Below, piece after piece: positions 1 through 9,259 of a stretch of DNA of 64,000 bases. Origin of the DNA: Nitratireductor soli (GTDB taxonomy: Bacteria > Pseudomonadota > Alphaproteobacteria > Rhizobiales > Rhizobiaceae). Positions within the stretch are counted from its first letter, which is position 1; each line of letters begins with the position of its first letter. Location: positions 248,001 through 312,000 of the forward strand of contig NZ_LFVY01000004.1 in NCBI RefSeq assembly GCF_001050155.1. Direction: 5' to 3'. The position numbers were made by a program, and so were the translations under genes. The notes under the pieces were generated by a model. That model did no database searches and was not told the DNA's origin. It was given only the letters and a program-made list of their open reading frames with translations.

Positions 1-2
1 CG

Positions 3-122
3 AAGCAGCATTTCGGCTTCGAGGCTGCCGCCTGGTACTGGCATTTCGTCGACGTGGTGTGGCTGTTCCTCTTCGCCTTCATCTACGTCTGGGCTTCGGT
101 GGGTGCCACCATCGCCCACTGA
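3..122 (+). CDS. ctaE: Cytochrome c oxidase subunit III, C-terminal end (partial)
   Basis: The first bases encode the last 39 residues of a membrane protein, entering the window in frame and ending at a TGA. The residues include the aromatic-rich segment [20 protein letters not shown], which matches the last transmembrane helix of subunit III of aa3-type cytochrome c oxidase, an inner-membrane respiratory enzyme. The DUF983 and SURF1 genes immediately downstream are the usual neighbours of ctaE in rhizobia and support the call. The N-terminal part lies outside the window, so completeness cannot be judged. Confidence 0.9.
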   Translation, partial: KQHFGFEAAAWYWHFVDVVWLFLFAFIYVWASVGATIAH

Positions 123-145
123 TCGCCAGCCTGATATGCGTATCG

Positions 146-172
146 AAACGGTCGGGGAAACCCGGCCGTTTT
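146..172 (+). terminator. Rho-independent terminator after ctaE
   Basis: An inverted repeat with a GAAA loop (arms ACGGTCGGG and CCCGGCCGT) is followed by TTTTGCTTT, 24 bases after the ctaE stop codon. Stem, tetraloop and T-rich tail fit an intrinsic terminator on the plus strand. Confidence 0.75.
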
Positions 173-216
173 GCTTTGCCGCGATCGAGCGTCCGGCAAC
201 AAAATGCTGCCATTCA

Positions 217-263
217 AGCGGGATGAGGAAAAGTGTGAAGCGGGTTCCCGCCCGCATCCCGCT
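217..263. repeat. Rhizobial-type intergenic hairpin element
   Basis: Arms AGCGGGATG and CATCCCGCT enclose an AGGAAAAGTGTGAAGC-like segment, followed by GCTCTAA. I remember this layout (hairpin, AAAAGTGTGAAGCGG core, CTCTAA edge) as a dispersed intergenic repeat in Rhizobiales. The rest of the 123-408 gap shows no credible gene. Confidence 0.5.
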
Positions 264-408
264 CTAACCCATCGTGATCTAGAGGCGATAGGGTGTGGGC
301 GAACCGGCTGCGGCATCGCGCGGCGTCGACCCCATGGCGCGGCTCGTGATAGAAGGCTGCGAAGCGCAATGCGTGCCGTGACGCGGCGCAGCAGAAAGTG
401 GATGGGAC

Positions 409-831
409 ATGGCAGATGGCGACAAGCCGCGCGTCGGGGGCAAAACCGGCGGGGATGTTGACCAGGCGATCTGGCCGCCGGTCGATGCGTTTGCGGCCGG
501 GCTTGGCGGGCGCTGCCCGCGCTGCGGCGAGGGGCGTCTTTTCTCGGGCTTCCTGAGCGTCGGCGCGGAATGTTCGAACTGCCGGCTCGATTACGGTTTC
601 GCCGATGCGGGCGACGGCCCGGCGGTGTTCGTGATTCTCATCATCGGCTTTCTGGTGGTTGGTCTGGCGCTGTGGATGGAGGTTTCGATGGGGCCGCCGC
701 TGTGGGTCCATTTTCTGCTGTGGATACCACTGACGCTGATCCTGTCGCTGACGGCGCTGCGGCTCATCAAGGGGCTGCTGATCGCCCTGCAATACCGCAA
801 CAAGGCGGCCGAAGGGAAACTGGACCGTTGA
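409..831 (+). CDS. DUF983 family membrane protein
   Basis: This 140-residue protein has a four-cysteine zinc-ribbon-like N-terminal part (CPRCG at about residues 36-40, CSNC at 55-58). Two hydrophobic membrane segments follow at about residues 70-125. The arrangement is that of the DUF983 family, which in alphaproteobacteria lies between cytochrome oxidase subunit III and SURF1 genes. A role in oxidase assembly is inferred from this position and is not shown. Its TGA overlaps the ATG of the SURF1 gene by one base, so the two are translationally coupled. Confidence 0.85.
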   Translation: MADGDKPRVGGKTGGDVDQAIWPPVDAFAAGLGGRCPRCGEGRLFSGFLSVGAECSNCRLDYGFADAGDGPAVFVILIIGFLVVGLALWMEVSMGPPLWVHFLLWIPLTLILSLTALRLIKGLLIALQYRNKAAEGKLDR

Positions 832-1592
832 TGACAAAGCCGCTACTGGCTTCGCCTGCAAAGGATTCCAGGTCGAGCTTGACCTGGCTGTTGTTGCTGC
901 TGAGCGCGGTGGTGCTGGCGGCATTGCTGGCGCTCGGCACCTGGCAGGTCAAGCGCCTGCAGTGGAAGGAAGCGCTCATTGCCCGCATCGACGAACGCAT
1001 CGCCGCCCAGCCGGTGGACCTCGACGCCTTGGAACGCATCTATGCGGAAAGCGGCGACATCGAGTACCGCCCGCTGCGCGTCAGCGGCGCTTTCGTCCAC
1101 GATGGCGAGCGGCATTATTTCGCGACCTGGAAGGGGCAATCGGGTTTTTTCATCCACACGCCGCTGAAATTGGCTGATGGCCGCTACATATTTGTCAATC
1201 GCGGTTTCGTGCCCTACGACCACAAGAACGCGGAAACACGCGGCGAGGGGCAGATCGTCGGCGGGGTGCGCATTGCCGGGCTGGCGCGCAGTGCGCCGAC
1301 CGAAAAGCCTTCTTCCATCGTTCCCGACAATGATGTGGGCAAGAACGTCTTCTACTGGAAGGACATGGGCGTGATGGCATCGACCGCCGGCCTGCCGGAC
1401 GGCAGAGAATTCCTGCCGTTCTACCTTGACGCCGGTGACGTGCCCAATCCCGGTGGCCTGCCGGTGGGCGGCGTCACGCTGGTCGATCTGCCGAACAGCC
1501 ATCTGCAATACGCCGTCACCTGGTACGGGTTGGCGGCCGCTCTGTGCGGTGTGCTGTTTTTCTGGTGGCGGCGAAATCGCGCGCGCTCTTGA
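831..1592 (+). CDS. surf1: SURF1 family cytochrome oxidase biogenesis protein
   Basis: The 253-residue product has the SURF1 topology: one transmembrane helix near the N-terminus (about 17-36), a periplasmic domain, and a second helix near the C-terminus (about 220-245). The [15 protein letters not shown] segment after helix 1 is typical, as are the motifs FVNRGFVP and the terminal [13 protein letters not shown]1 assists heme a insertion into subunit I of cytochrome c oxidase. The ATG at 831 is chosen because it overlaps the upstream stop (TGATG) and gives a correctly placed first helix; an in-frame extension further upstream lies inside DUF983. Confidence 0.9.
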   Translation: MTKPLLASPAKDSRSSLTWLLLLLSAVVLAALLALGTWQVKRLQWKEALIARIDERIAAQPVDLDALERIYAESGDIEYRPLRVSGAFVHDGERHYFATWKGQSGFFIHTPLKLADGRYIFVNRGFVPYDHKNAETRGEGQIVGGVRIAGLARSAPTEKPSSIVPDNDVGKNVFYWKDMGVMASTAGLPDGREFLPFYLDAGDVPNPGGLPVGGVTLVDLPNSHLQYAVTWYGLAAALCGVLFFWWRRNRARS

Positions 1593-1641
1593 CATCGGCC
1601 GCACATCGCCCCCAATTCCGGCCACGAACAAAGGACAAGCA

Positions 1642-2670
1642 ATGACGGCGGTGGACAAAACCCGACGGAAACTCCCGGATCGGAAACTGACGGTGCGGCT
1701 TTGCGGGCCGCGCGGTTTCTGCGCGGGCGTCGACCGCGCCATCCAGATCGTCGTCCTGGCGCTGAAGAAATACGGTGCGCCGGTCTATGTCCGCCATGAG
1801 ATCGTCCACAACCGCTACGTGGTCGAGGGCTTGCAGGAACGCGGTGCGGTGTTCATCGAGGAACTGAGCGAGATCCCCGAGGATCATCGCGAATGCCCGG
1901 TGGTCTTTTCCGCCCATGGAGTGCCGAAATCCGTGCCGGCCGACGCCGTTTCGCGCAATCTCTTCTATCTCGACGCGACCTGTCCGCTCGTCTCGAAGGT
2001 GCACAAGCAGGCCATGCGCCATCATCGCCTCGGCCGCCATGTGCTCTTGATCGGCCATGCGGGCCACCCCGAGGTGATCGGCACGATGGGGCAATTGCCC
2101 GACGGCGCGGTCACCCTGGTAGAGACGGTCGAGCGTGCTCTGGCGCTGACCCCGCCCGAGGGCGTCGAACTCGGCTTCGTCAGCCAGACGACGCTGTCGG
2201 TCGAGGACACGGCCGATATTCTGAAGGCGCTCGAGGGGCGGTTTCCGGCGCTGCAGGCGCCGGCCGCCGAATCGATCTGCTACGCCACCACCAATCGCCA
2301 GGAGGCGGTGAAGATGGCCGCGCCCGGCGCCGACCTGTTTTTGATCGTCGGGGCGCCGAACTCATCCAATTCGCGCCGCCTGGTCGAGGTCGCCGAGCGG
2401 GCGGGGGCGAAGAAATCGCTTCTCGTCCAGCGCGCCTCTGAAATCCCCTGGGACGAGATTGGTGAGATCGGCGTGCTTGGCCTTTCGGCCGGCGCTTCCG
2501 CACCGGAGATCATCGTCAACGAGATCATCGATGCCTTCGCCGCGCGTTACGCCGTCACGGTCGACCTCGCCGTGACGGCGGAGGAGACCGAGAATTTCCC
2601 CGTCATGCGCGTCCTGCGCGACGTCGAGCTGACCAATGCCGACATGGCCTTCGTCAACGGAAACGCCTGA
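1642..2670 (+). CDS. ispH: 4-hydroxy-3-methylbut-2-enyl diphosphate reductase
   Basis: IspH makes the last step of the MEP pathway, reducing HMBPP to IPP and DMAPP with a 4Fe-4S cluster. The 342-residue protein has the three expected cluster cysteines in [24 protein letters not shown] and ICYATTNRQ, plus SQTTLS and [11 protein letters not shown], which bind substrate in the family. The ATG at 1642 follows an AAGGA box eight bases upstream and fits family length. The gene lies 49 bases after surf1 and 4 bases before thrB, in the conserved rhizobial order ispH-thrB-rnhA. Confidence 0.96.
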   Translation: MTAVDKTRRKLPDRKLTVRLCGPRGFCAGVDRAIQIVVLALKKYGAPVYVRHEIVHNRYVVEGLQERGAVFIEELSEIPEDHRECPVVFSAHGVPKSVPADAVSRNLFYLDATCPLVSKVHKQAMRHHRLGRHVLLIGHAGHPEVIGTMGQLPDGAVTLVETVERALALTPPEGVELGFVSQTTLSVEDTADILKALEGRFPALQAPAAESICYATTNRQEAVKMAAPGADLFLIVGAPNSSNSRRLVEVAERAGAKKSLLVQRASEIPWDEIGEIGVLGLSAGASAPEIIVNEIIDAFAARYAVTVDLAVTAEETENFPVMRVLRDVELTNADMAFVNGNA

Positions 2671-2674
2671 GATC

Positions 2675-3643
2675 ATGGCTGTCTACACGGATATTTCCGA
2701 GATCGAGCTCGAAGCCCTGCTTGGCGATTACGATGCCGGCGAGTTGCTGTCCTACAAGGGCATTGCCGAGGGATCGGAGAATTCCAACTACCTGCTGCAC
2801 ACCTCGAAGGCGGCCTTCATCCTGACGCTCTACGAGCGGCGGGTCGACAAGGCCGATTTGCCGTTCTTCCTCGGCCTGATGGAGCATCTGGCGCAGAACG
2901 GCGTCTCGTGCCCGCTGCCGGTGCGCCGACGCGATGGGGCGGTCATCAGCGAGATCGCCGGCAGGCCGGCGGCCCTGATCACCTTCCTTGAGGGCATGTG
3001 GCTCAGGCGGCCGACGCCTCAGCATTGCCGCCAGGTCGGGCGGGCCATTGCAGGGCTGCACCTGGCGGCGCGCGATTTCCCGCTATCGCGGCCCAATGCC
3101 CTGACGCTGGAAGACTGGCGCGCGCTGTGGGACAAGGCCGCGCCACGCGCCGACGAGGTCGAGCCGGGGCTGAGCGATGAAGTGGAGGCGGATCTGGCCG
3201 CCCTTGGCCATGACTGGCCGCGTGGCCTGCCGACCGGCATCATTCACGCCGACCTGTTCCCCGACAATGTCTTCTTCCTTGGCGGGGAGGTGTCGGGCAT
3301 CATCGATTTCTATTTCGCCTGCAACGACCTCCTGGTCTATGACGTCGCCACCTGCCTCAACGCCTGGTGCTTTGAGAAGGATGGCTCCTACAATCTGACC
3401 AAGGGCACGGCTTTGCTGGCGGGCTATCAGGAGATCCGGCCGCTCGAGCCACGTGAAATCGAGGCGCTGCCGCTTCTGGCGCGCGGCGCGGCGCTGCGCT
3501 TCATGCTGACCCGGCTGTATGACTGGCTGACCATCCCCGACGGCGCGCTGGTGAACAAGCGCGACCCGATGGAATATGTGCGCCGTGTGCGCTTTCACCG
3601 GCAGATCACTTCACCTTCGGAATACGGGATCGGCATCACGTGA
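2675..3643 (+). CDS. thrB: Homoserine kinase (ThrB, aminoglycoside-phosphotransferase fold)
   Basis: This 322-residue protein is the alphaproteobacterial homoserine kinase of the choline/aminoglycoside kinase fold, not the GHMP type. Visible motifs are the N-terminal ENSNYLL nucleotide-binding loop, the catalytic [11 protein letters not shown] (His-x-Asp...Asn) at about residues 190-200, and the metal-binding [10 protein letters not shown]. It phosphorylates homoserine for threonine synthesis; the partner enzyme gene thrC lies 8 kb away. It starts 4 bases after ispH and its TGA overlaps the GTG start of rnhA, so the three genes are probably cotranscribed. Confidence 0.93.
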   Translation: MAVYTDISEIELEALLGDYDAGELLSYKGIAEGSENSNYLLHTSKAAFILTLYERRVDKADLPFFLGLMEHLAQNGVSCPLPVRRRDGAVISEIAGRPAALITFLEGMWLRRPTPQHCRQVGRAIAGLHLAARDFPLSRPNALTLEDWRALWDKAAPRADEVEPGLSDEVEADLAALGHDWPRGLPTGIIHADLFPDNVFFLGGEVSGIIDFYFACNDLLVYDVATCLNAWCFEKDGSYNLTKGTALLAGYQEIRPLEPREIEALPLLARGAALRFMLTRLYDWLTIPDGALVNKRDPMEYVRRVRFHRQITSPSEYGIGIT

Positions 3644-4083
3644 CGACAGTGGAAATTTTCACCGATGGGGCCTGTTCGGGCAATCCGGGGCCTGGCGGTT
3701 GGGGCGCGCTGCTGCGCCATAACGGCACGGAAAAGGAACTCTCCGGCGGCGAAGCCGATACGACCAACAACCGCATGGAGTTGCAGGCGGCGATCGAAGC
3801 GCTGAATGCGCTGAAGCGGCCATGCGCGGTCGATCTCTACACCGACAGCGTCTATGTGCGTGACGGCATTTCCGGCTGGATCGAGGGCTGGAAGCGCAAT
3901 GGCTGGAAGACGGCGGCGAAGAAGCCGGTGAAGAACACCGAGCTGTGGCAGGCGCTGGACGAGGCGCGGCGACGCCACAAGATCAACTGGCACTGGATCA
4001 AGGGGCATGCCGGCCACCCCGAAAACGAAAGAGCCGACGCGCTGGCGCGCGCCGGCATGGCGCCGTTCAAGAACGGCAGGTGA
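3640..4083 (+). CDS. rnhA: Ribonuclease HI
   Basis: RNase HI cleaves RNA in RNA-DNA hybrids. The 147-residue product has the complete metal-binding set: D9 in [15 protein letters not shown]47 in NNRMEL, D69 in YTDSVYV and D133 in ENERAD. The flexible-loop histidine is H123 in KGHAGHP. The start is GTG at 3640, overlapping the thrB stop (GTGA), which argues for translational coupling. Length is normal for the family. Confidence 0.96.
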   Translation: MTTVEIFTDGACSGNPGPGGWGALLRHNGTEKELSGGEADTTNNRMELQAAIEALNALKRPCAVDLYTDSVYVRDGISGWIEGWKRNGWKTAAKKPVKNTELWQALDEARRRHKINWHWIKGHAGHPENERADALARAGMAPFKNGR

Positions 4084-4102
4084 GGCAGGCAGCAAGCCTG
4101 CC
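4084..4102. terminator. Hairpin between convergent rnhA and peroxiredoxin genes
   Basis: A perfect 7-bp inverted repeat (GGCAGGC, loop AGCAA, GCCTGCC) starts one base after the rnhA stop. No T-run follows on either strand, so termination is likely only because the genes converge here. Confidence 0.4.
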
Positions 4103-4111
4103 CCAAAATAG

Positions 4112-4597
4112 CTAAAGCTGTTCGAGAATGCGCGCCGCGCCGCTGGTGACCGCTTCGCCGGGGTTCTCCTCGACATTGACGGCGGTGACAGTCCCGTCCT
4201 CGACGATCATCGAATAGCGCTTCGAGCGATTGCCGAGCCCGCCCATCGACAAATCGATGTCGAGGCCGAGGGCGCGGGTGAAATCGCCATTGCCGTCGGC
4301 GAGGAAGGTGAGCTGCTCCTGCGCGCCGGTGAAGCCCGCCCATGCCTTCATGACATGGTGGTCGTTGACCGAAATGACGGCGATCTCATCGGCGCCACGG
4401 GCGCGGATCGCGTCGCGGTTCTCGACGAAACCCGGCAGATGGCTGTTGCTGCAGGTGGGTGTGAAGGCGCCCGGCACACCAAACAGGACGACTTTGCGAC
4501 CGGCGAAGAAATCCGGCGCGGACACATCCGTCGGGCCATTGGGGCCGACCTGCTTCAAGGGCGCTTCGGGAATACGCTTGCCAACTGAAATGCTCAT
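4112..4597 (-). CDS. Peroxiredoxin, Prx5/redoxin type
   Basis: The 161-residue protein matches the Prx5 (AhpE-like/hybrid) thiol peroxidases that reduce hydroperoxides. The peroxidatic cysteine is C49 in PGAFTPTCS, preceded by VVLFGVPGAF, and the family segment DGNGDFTRALGLD follows. No second conserved resolving cysteine is evident, so an external thiol reductant (glutathione/glutaredoxin or thioredoxin) is inferred. It lies 48 bases downstream of a DsbD-domain gene on the same strand, possibly a two-gene redox unit. Confidence 0.92.
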   Translation of the reverse strand: MSISVGKRIPEAPLKQVGPNGPTDVSAPDFFAGRKVVLFGVPGAFTPTCSNSHLPGFVENRDAIRARGADEIAVISVNDHHVMKAWAGFTGAQEQLTFLADGNGDFTRALGLDIDLSMGGLGNRSKRYSMIVEDGTVTAVNVEENPGEAVTSGAARILEQL

Positions 4598-4645
4598 TCA
4601 GACAATCTCCTGTTTAAAAAATAAAAACTAAAATAACGATGGCCT

Positions 4646-5443
4646 TCAGGGAAGTTCGATCCGCCCCGTGACGGACTGGCCATCGGCGACAAGCGTATAA
4701 CGCAGCCAGCTTTGCGCAAGCACATCTTTGGGCGCGGCGAAGATTTCAACAGCAAACTCCGCCCCACCGGTTTCCTGGCGCAAAAGGGTCGGCGTGCCGA
4801 ACAGATGGCTCTTTTCGTGATCGATGAACAGCTCGGCGTTCTGCACCTCCCGCGGCAGGCTCGTCTCGAGCATCAGCTTGCTGCCCTCGCGCCTGACCGC
4901 CTTGATGCCGAAGGCGTCGCTTGCCGGAGCGGGCAGGGCGGCATGTGCCATCTGCACGGTGAAGGCATCGCTCTGGTTGTCCGCGTCGGCGCCGGGGTCG
5001 AAGGTGAACGACGCCTGGAACGGGATACAGATCGTCTCGCAAATGCCGAGAAACACATCGACGTCGACGAGCGTCACGGCGTCGGCCTTGTCGAGCGTGA
5101 AGGTCACCGGCAGGCGGACGGACTGCTTGTAACCGGCCCATTGCGTGCCGCCGTCATGCACCCGCACGGGGGCCGGAAACGCCAGTTCGGCGGATTTGAT
5201 GTGTGGGCTGCGCGACAGCTCGATCGCCGGCGGAATGCCTGACGGGCCGGGATTGCTCCAATAGGTCTTCCATCCCGGTTTCAGCTTGATGTCGAGCGCG
5301 CCGCGCAGGCGACCCTGATCGTCAGGCAGTCCGCTGGTGACGATGCGCACGGAACCGCCCTCGCTGGCCTGCCATTGGCTGGAGGCGGCGAGCGCCGGGT
5401 GGGCCGCCAGAAGCGGCAGGATGAAACTGAGGCGCCTGATCAT
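4646..5443 (-). CDS. Periplasmic DsbD N-terminal-domain protein (stand-alone)
   Basis: The 265-residue product has a cleavable-looking signal peptide (about residues 1-20, ending PALAA). Its single domain resembles the N-terminal thiol-exchange domain of DsbD: GWKTYWSNPGPSGIPP near residues 57-71 and a cysteine pair C135/C139 in FLGICETICIP. Full DsbD would add a membrane domain and a thioredoxin domain, both absent here. It is therefore probably a periplasmic partner of a separate CcdA/ScsB-like electron carrier. The function is inferred from fold only. It is followed by the peroxiredoxin gene. Confidence 0.8.
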   Translation of the reverse strand: MIRRLSFILPLLAAHPALAASSQWQASEGGSVRIVTSGLPDDQGRLRGALDIKLKPGWKTYWSNPGPSGIPPAIELSRSPHIKSAELAFPAPVRVHDGGTQWAGYKQSVRLPVTFTLDKADAVTLVDVDVFLGICETICIPFQASFTFDPGADADNQSDAFTVQMAHAALPAPASDAFGIKAVRREGSKLMLETSLPREVQNAELFIDHEKSHLFGTPTLLRQETGGAEFAVEIFAAPKDVLAQSWLRYTLVADGQSVTGRIELP

Positions 5444-5590
5444 GCGCGGACATTGCCGGGCCTTGCGGCCAAAGGCAACGCGACGATCGCGCGCGGTCCT
5501 TCATAAATGCGTGAGCGTGGCCTGCGGCGTCTGGCGGGAAGCAGGCACATCCGTCTTTCAAGCATCATTGAAACGCGCTACGCTCGGCGA

Positions 5591-6199
5591 ATGAGCATTG
5601 AGAAGCACGCCGGGGATGCGATGTCCGCCCCCTATCTGGAAAACCATTTCCTGATCGCCATGCCGGGCATGCGCGACGAGCGGTTCTCGCGGTCCGTGAT
5701 CTATCTGTGCGCGCACGGCGAAGACGGCGCGATGGGACTGATCATCAATCGGCCGCAGCAATTGGCGTTTCCCGACATTCTCGTGCAGCTGGGCATTCTC
5801 GACCAGCAGGAGGCGATCCGCCTGCCGCGCGAAGCGCGCGATCTTCCTGTCCGCAATGGCGGGCCGGTCGACCGCAGCCGCGGTTTCGTGCTGCACACGG
5901 ACGATGTGATGGTCGAATCGTCGATGCCCGTCTCCGAAAGCATCTGCCTGACGGCGACGGTCGACATGCTGCGGGCAATTTCGATGGGCCAGGGACCGCG
6001 CCACGCGCTGATGGCGCTCGGCTATGCCGGCTGGGGCGCGGGGCAGCTCGAGAACGAGATCGGCGAGAATGGCTGGTTGACCTGCCCGGCGACGCCGGAG
6101 CTTCTGTTCGAAGGCGAGATCGAGCGGAAGTATGACGGTGTGCTGGCCGCCATCGGCATCGACGCCGCCCATTTGAGCCAGGTTGCCGGCCACGCCTGA
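5591..6199 (+). CDS. YqgE/AlgH family protein (DUF179)
   Basis: The 202-residue protein carries the YqgE/AlgH hallmarks: LENHFLIAMPGMRDERFSRS near the N-terminus, then VIYLCAHGEDGAMGLIINRP, GGPVDRSRGFVLH and a C-terminal GYAGWGAGQLENEI. The molecular role of the family is not established. The ATG at 5591 is used; an internal ATG (MSAPYLENHF, 11 codons later) is also possible. It is divergent from the DsbD-domain gene, with a shared 147-base intergenic promoter region. Confidence 0.92.
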   Translation: MSIEKHAGDAMSAPYLENHFLIAMPGMRDERFSRSVIYLCAHGEDGAMGLIINRPQQLAFPDILVQLGILDQQEAIRLPREARDLPVRNGGPVDRSRGFVLHTDDVMVESSMPVSESICLTATVDMLRAISMGQGPRHALMALGYAGWGAGQLENEIGENGWLTCPATPELLFEGEIERKYDGVLAAIGIDAAHLSQVAGHA

Positions 6200-6251
6200 C
6201 GCGCGCGTTCATCCGAACCCCGCAACATGATGCCTGTCGGCCGGGCGTTGC

Positions 6252-9140
6252 TCAGGCCTTGGCGGCCGTCGTCTGCTCGAACAGGAGCTTCTGGATCCCA
6301 TCGGCGCTCTCGGGCAGGCCGAACAGGAAGCTCTGCACATACTCGCAGCCCATCTGCTTGAGCTGCTCGGCATCGTGCTCGTCGGCAACGCCTTCCGCCA
6401 CGACGGAAAGCCCCAGTTCCTGTGCCATCTTGACCATGGAACGAACCAGCACGATGCCTCTGGGCGTCGTGTCTTCCAGAAAGCTCTTGTCGATCTTGAT
6501 CGTGTCGAAGGGGAAGCTCGACAGATAGGACAGCGACGAATAGCCGGTGCCGAAATCGTCGAGCGACAGGCCGATGCCGATCTGCTTCAGCTTCTGCAGG
6601 ACGTGCGCCGATTGCTCGGGATTGTCCATCACCAGCGATTCCGTCAGCTCGAGCCGGAAGCTGCCGGGCTGGATGCCGGAGCGGGCGATGACCGAGCGGA
6701 CGTCGCCGACGAGATCGCGGCGGATCAGCTGGCGGCTGGAAAGATTGACCGACATGAACAGCGGCAGGTCGCCGACCTGCTTCTGCCAGCGGTAGAGGTC
6801 TTCGGCCGCCTGCTGCATTGCGAACAGGCCGAGCGGCACGATCAGCCCGGAGCTTTCGGCGACCGGGATGAAATCCGCCGGCGCCACCGTGCCGCGCCGT
6901 GGATGCTCCCAGCGCAGAAGCGCTTCGAAGCCGGCGATGGATTGGTCCGAAAGACGAATGATCGGCTGGTAGGCGAGCTTCATCTCGGAACGCTCGATGG
7001 CGCGCCGGAGATCGGATTCGACGCGCAGCCGGTTGTTGCCGATCGAGCGGAAGGCGGGCCGGAAGGGCTCGATCCGGTCGCCGCCGAAACGCTTGGCCTG
7101 GTACATGGCCAGCTCGGCATCCTTCAGCATCTCTTCGGCCGACGCTTGCGCCGAGGTCCACGAGATGAGGCCGATGGACGGCGTCAGGACGATCTCGCGC
7201 CGGGCGAAGGTGACGGGCGTGCGGATCGCCTGTTTCACCGCGTCGGCCACGGCGGCGATGCGCGCCGGCTCCTGCTCGGAAAGGAGGATCATGGCGAACT
7301 GGTCGCCGGACAGCCGGGACAGGGAATCGCGCGGCTTCAAAAGCCTGTGCAGGCGCCGCGCGATGGTCAGGAGGATCGTGTCGCCGACCGATATGCCAAG
7401 CTCGTCATTGACCTGCTTGAAGCGGTCGATGTCGATCACGAAGACGGTCGGCCGCACCTTCTGCTCGGTGCGCGCGATGGCGATGATCGCGTCGAGCCGG
7501 TTGAGGAACAATTCGCGGCTCGGCAGGCCGGTGAGGTTGTCGTGCACGGCATCGTGCAGCAGGCGCTCCTCTGCCTTCTTCTGCTCGGTGACGTCGACCA
7601 TGGTGCCGACGCAGCGGATGATCTGCCCGTCGGAACCGATCACCGGCCGAGCCCGGAGCGCGAACCAGTGATAGTGCCCATCGGCGCCGCGCAGGCGGAA
7701 ACTCTGCGAGATGCGGCCGCGCCGGTGCTCGAGCACCACGTCGAGCGTCGTGCGGAACGTGTCGCGGTCGTCCGTGTGCAGCAGCGACAGCCAGTTGCGC
7801 GCCGGGCCGTTCAGGCTGCCGGCGGGCAGGCCGAGCTGCTTGCTGACGTCGGGCCGCGTGATGACGCGGTCGCGCGCCACGTCCCAATCCCACACCACGT
7901 CGCCCGAGCCGGTGATCGCCAGCGCCTGGCGCTCCATGTCGCTGAACAGGCCCTGGAACAGGGCGCCGCCGGCAAAGGCGTGCTGCATGACCGTGAAGCC
8001 GATCAAGAGGATGATCAGGATCAGCCCGCCGCCGATGGCCGGCTGCACGATGTCGTTGTCCAGCGCGCCCGTGATCGCCATCCATGATCCGACCAGCCAC
8101 GCGATGATCATCACCCAGCTGGGCACCAGCATGATGGCGCGGTCATAGCCCTGCAGGCTGAGATAGACGATGATGCAAAGGCCGATCACCGCCGTGGCGG
8201 CAAAGGACAGGCGGGCAATGCCGGCCGACGCCGCGGGGTCGATGATGGCGAAGCCGGCGATGATCACCAAGCCGAGGATCCAGGCAAGCACGCCGTAGCT
8301 GAAATGGTCGTGCCAGCGGTTCAAATTGAGATAGGCGAACAGGAACACCACCAGGGTCGCCGCCAGCCCGACCTCGGTGCCGGCGCGCCATATCTGCTCA
8401 TTGCCGGGCGATATCTCGATGACCTTGTTGAGGAAGCCGAAATCGATGGAGATGTAGGCAAGCACCGCCCAGGCAAGTGCTGCCGTGGCGGGGAACATGG
8501 ACGTTCCCTTGACGACGAAAAGAATGGTCAGGAACAGGGCGAGCAGGCCGGCAATGCCGATGACGATGCCGCGAAACAGCGTGTAGGCGTTGACCGTGTC
8601 CTTGTAGGAGGCCGGATCCCACAGATAGACCTGCGGAAGATTGGGCGACGACAGTTCGGCGACGAAGGTGACGACGGAGCCGGGATTGAGCGTGACCAGG
8701 AATTCGTCGGCGTCGGGGCTTTCCTGCCGGTCGAGCGTGAAGCCGGCGCTCGGCGTGATGGCGGCGATGCGCTGCGAGCCGAGGTCGGGCCAGAACAGAC
8801 CCGAGCCGACGAGACGGAAATGCGGCGCGACGATCAGCCGGTCGAGCTGCTGCTCGGTCGTGTTGGCGAGCGCGAAGACCGCCCAGTCACCGGTCGAGCG
8901 CGCGTCCTGCGCCTCCACCTCGATGCGGCGCACGATGCCGTCCACATCAGGTGCGGTGGACACCTGGAACACATCCCCCTGGCCGCGGTGAATCTCTACG
9001 GCTTTCGACAGATCGAGCGCCACGTCGTCGCGGGCGATCTTGATCGGTTCGATGGCAGAGGCTGTCGTGGAGGCCGCCGTAAGGAGAATCAATGCGGCAA
9101 GGATTGTCGCCAGGAATGCGTGGATTTGGGATCGCGACAA
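6252..9140 (-). CDS. 7TM sensor protein with PAS, GGDEF and EAL domains
   Basis: This 962-residue inner-membrane protein starts with a signal sequence (about 1-29) and a periplasmic region (about 30-185). A block of seven or so transmembrane helices follows (about 190-390), as in 7TM-DISM receptors. Then come a PAS domain with PAC (about 400-525), a GGDEF domain (about 540-690) and an EAL domain (about 710-950). The GGDEF signature is degenerate (LSGDQFAMIL), while the EAL site looks complete: FEALLRWEHP, SVNLSSRQL, LELTES, DDFGTGYSSL, IKIDKSFL and VAEGVADEH. It is predicted to degrade cyclic di-GMP in response to a periplasmic or membrane signal, with the GGDEF part regulatory. It is transcribed alone. 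Confidence 0.9.
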   Translation of the reverse strand: MSRSQIHAFLATILAALILLTAASTTASAIEPIKIARDDVALDLSKAVEIHRGQGDVFQVSTAPDVDGIVRRIEVEAQDARSTGDWAVFALANTTEQQLDRLIVAPHFRLVGSGLFWPDLGSQRIAAITPSAGFTLDRQESPDADEFLVTLNPGSVVTFVAELSSPNLPQVYLWDPASYKDTVNAYTLFRGIVIGIAGLLALFLTILFVVKGTSMFPATAALAWAVLAYISIDFGFLNKVIEISPGNEQIWRAGTEVGLAATLVVFLFAYLNLNRWHDHFSYGVLAWILGLVIIAGFAIIDPAASAGIARLSFAATAVIGLCIIVYLSLQGYDRAIMLVPSWVMIIAWLVGSWMAITGALDNDIVQPAIGGGLILIILLIGFTVMQHAFAGGALFQGLFSDMERQALAITGSGDVVWDWDVARDRVITRPDVSKQLGLPAGSLNGPARNWLSLLHTDDRDTFRTTLDVVLEHRRGRISQSFRLRGADGHYHWFALRARPVIGSDGQIIRCVGTMVDVTEQKKAEERLLHDAVHDNLTGLPSRELFLNRLDAIIAIARTEQKVRPTVFVIDIDRFKQVNDELGISVGDTILLTIARRLHRLLKPRDSLSRLSGDQFAMILLSEQEPARIAAVADAVKQAIRTPVTFARREIVLTPSIGLISWTSAQASAEEMLKDAELAMYQAKRFGGDRIEPFRPAFRSIGNNRLRVESDLRRAIERSEMKLAYQPIIRLSDQSIAGFEALLRWEHPRRGTVAPADFIPVAESSGLIVPLGLFAMQQAAEDLYRWQKQVGDLPLFMSVNLSSRQLIRRDLVGDVRSVIARSGIQPGSFRLELTESLVMDNPEQSAHVLQKLKQIGIGLSLDDFGTGYSSLSYLSSFPFDTIKIDKSFLEDTTPRGIVLVRSMVKMAQELGLSVVAEGVADEHDAEQLKQMGCEYVQSFLFGLPESADGIQKLLFEQTTAAKA

Positions 9141-9159
9141 TAAATCAGCCCCGTTCTTC

Positions 9160-9258
9160 TAGAGCGCCGCGCATCCATTCGGACGCACAAGGACGCTCTA
9201 TCCTTTTTGTTTCTCTGCATTTATGCGGATGTCAGGTGATTCCACCTGACTGCAAAAT
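9160..9258. repeat. Dispersed hairpin repeat, copy 1
   Basis: Two parts fill the gap between the EAL protein and the acetyltransferase gene. The first is a hairpin bounded by TAGAGCG and CGCTCTA (9160-9200) with an inner ATTC loop. The second (9217-9258) contains GCATTTATGCGGA and the perfect hairpin GTCAGGTG-ATTC-CACCTGAC, then TGCAAAAT. Related copies lie at 25278-25365 and 47783-47826. Confidence 0.7.
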
Positions 9259-9259
9259 G

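Noticed and set aside
6375-8087. Plus-strand open frame opposite the GGDEF-EAL gene
   Set aside because: Antisense shadow with no ribosome binding site or recognisable domain.
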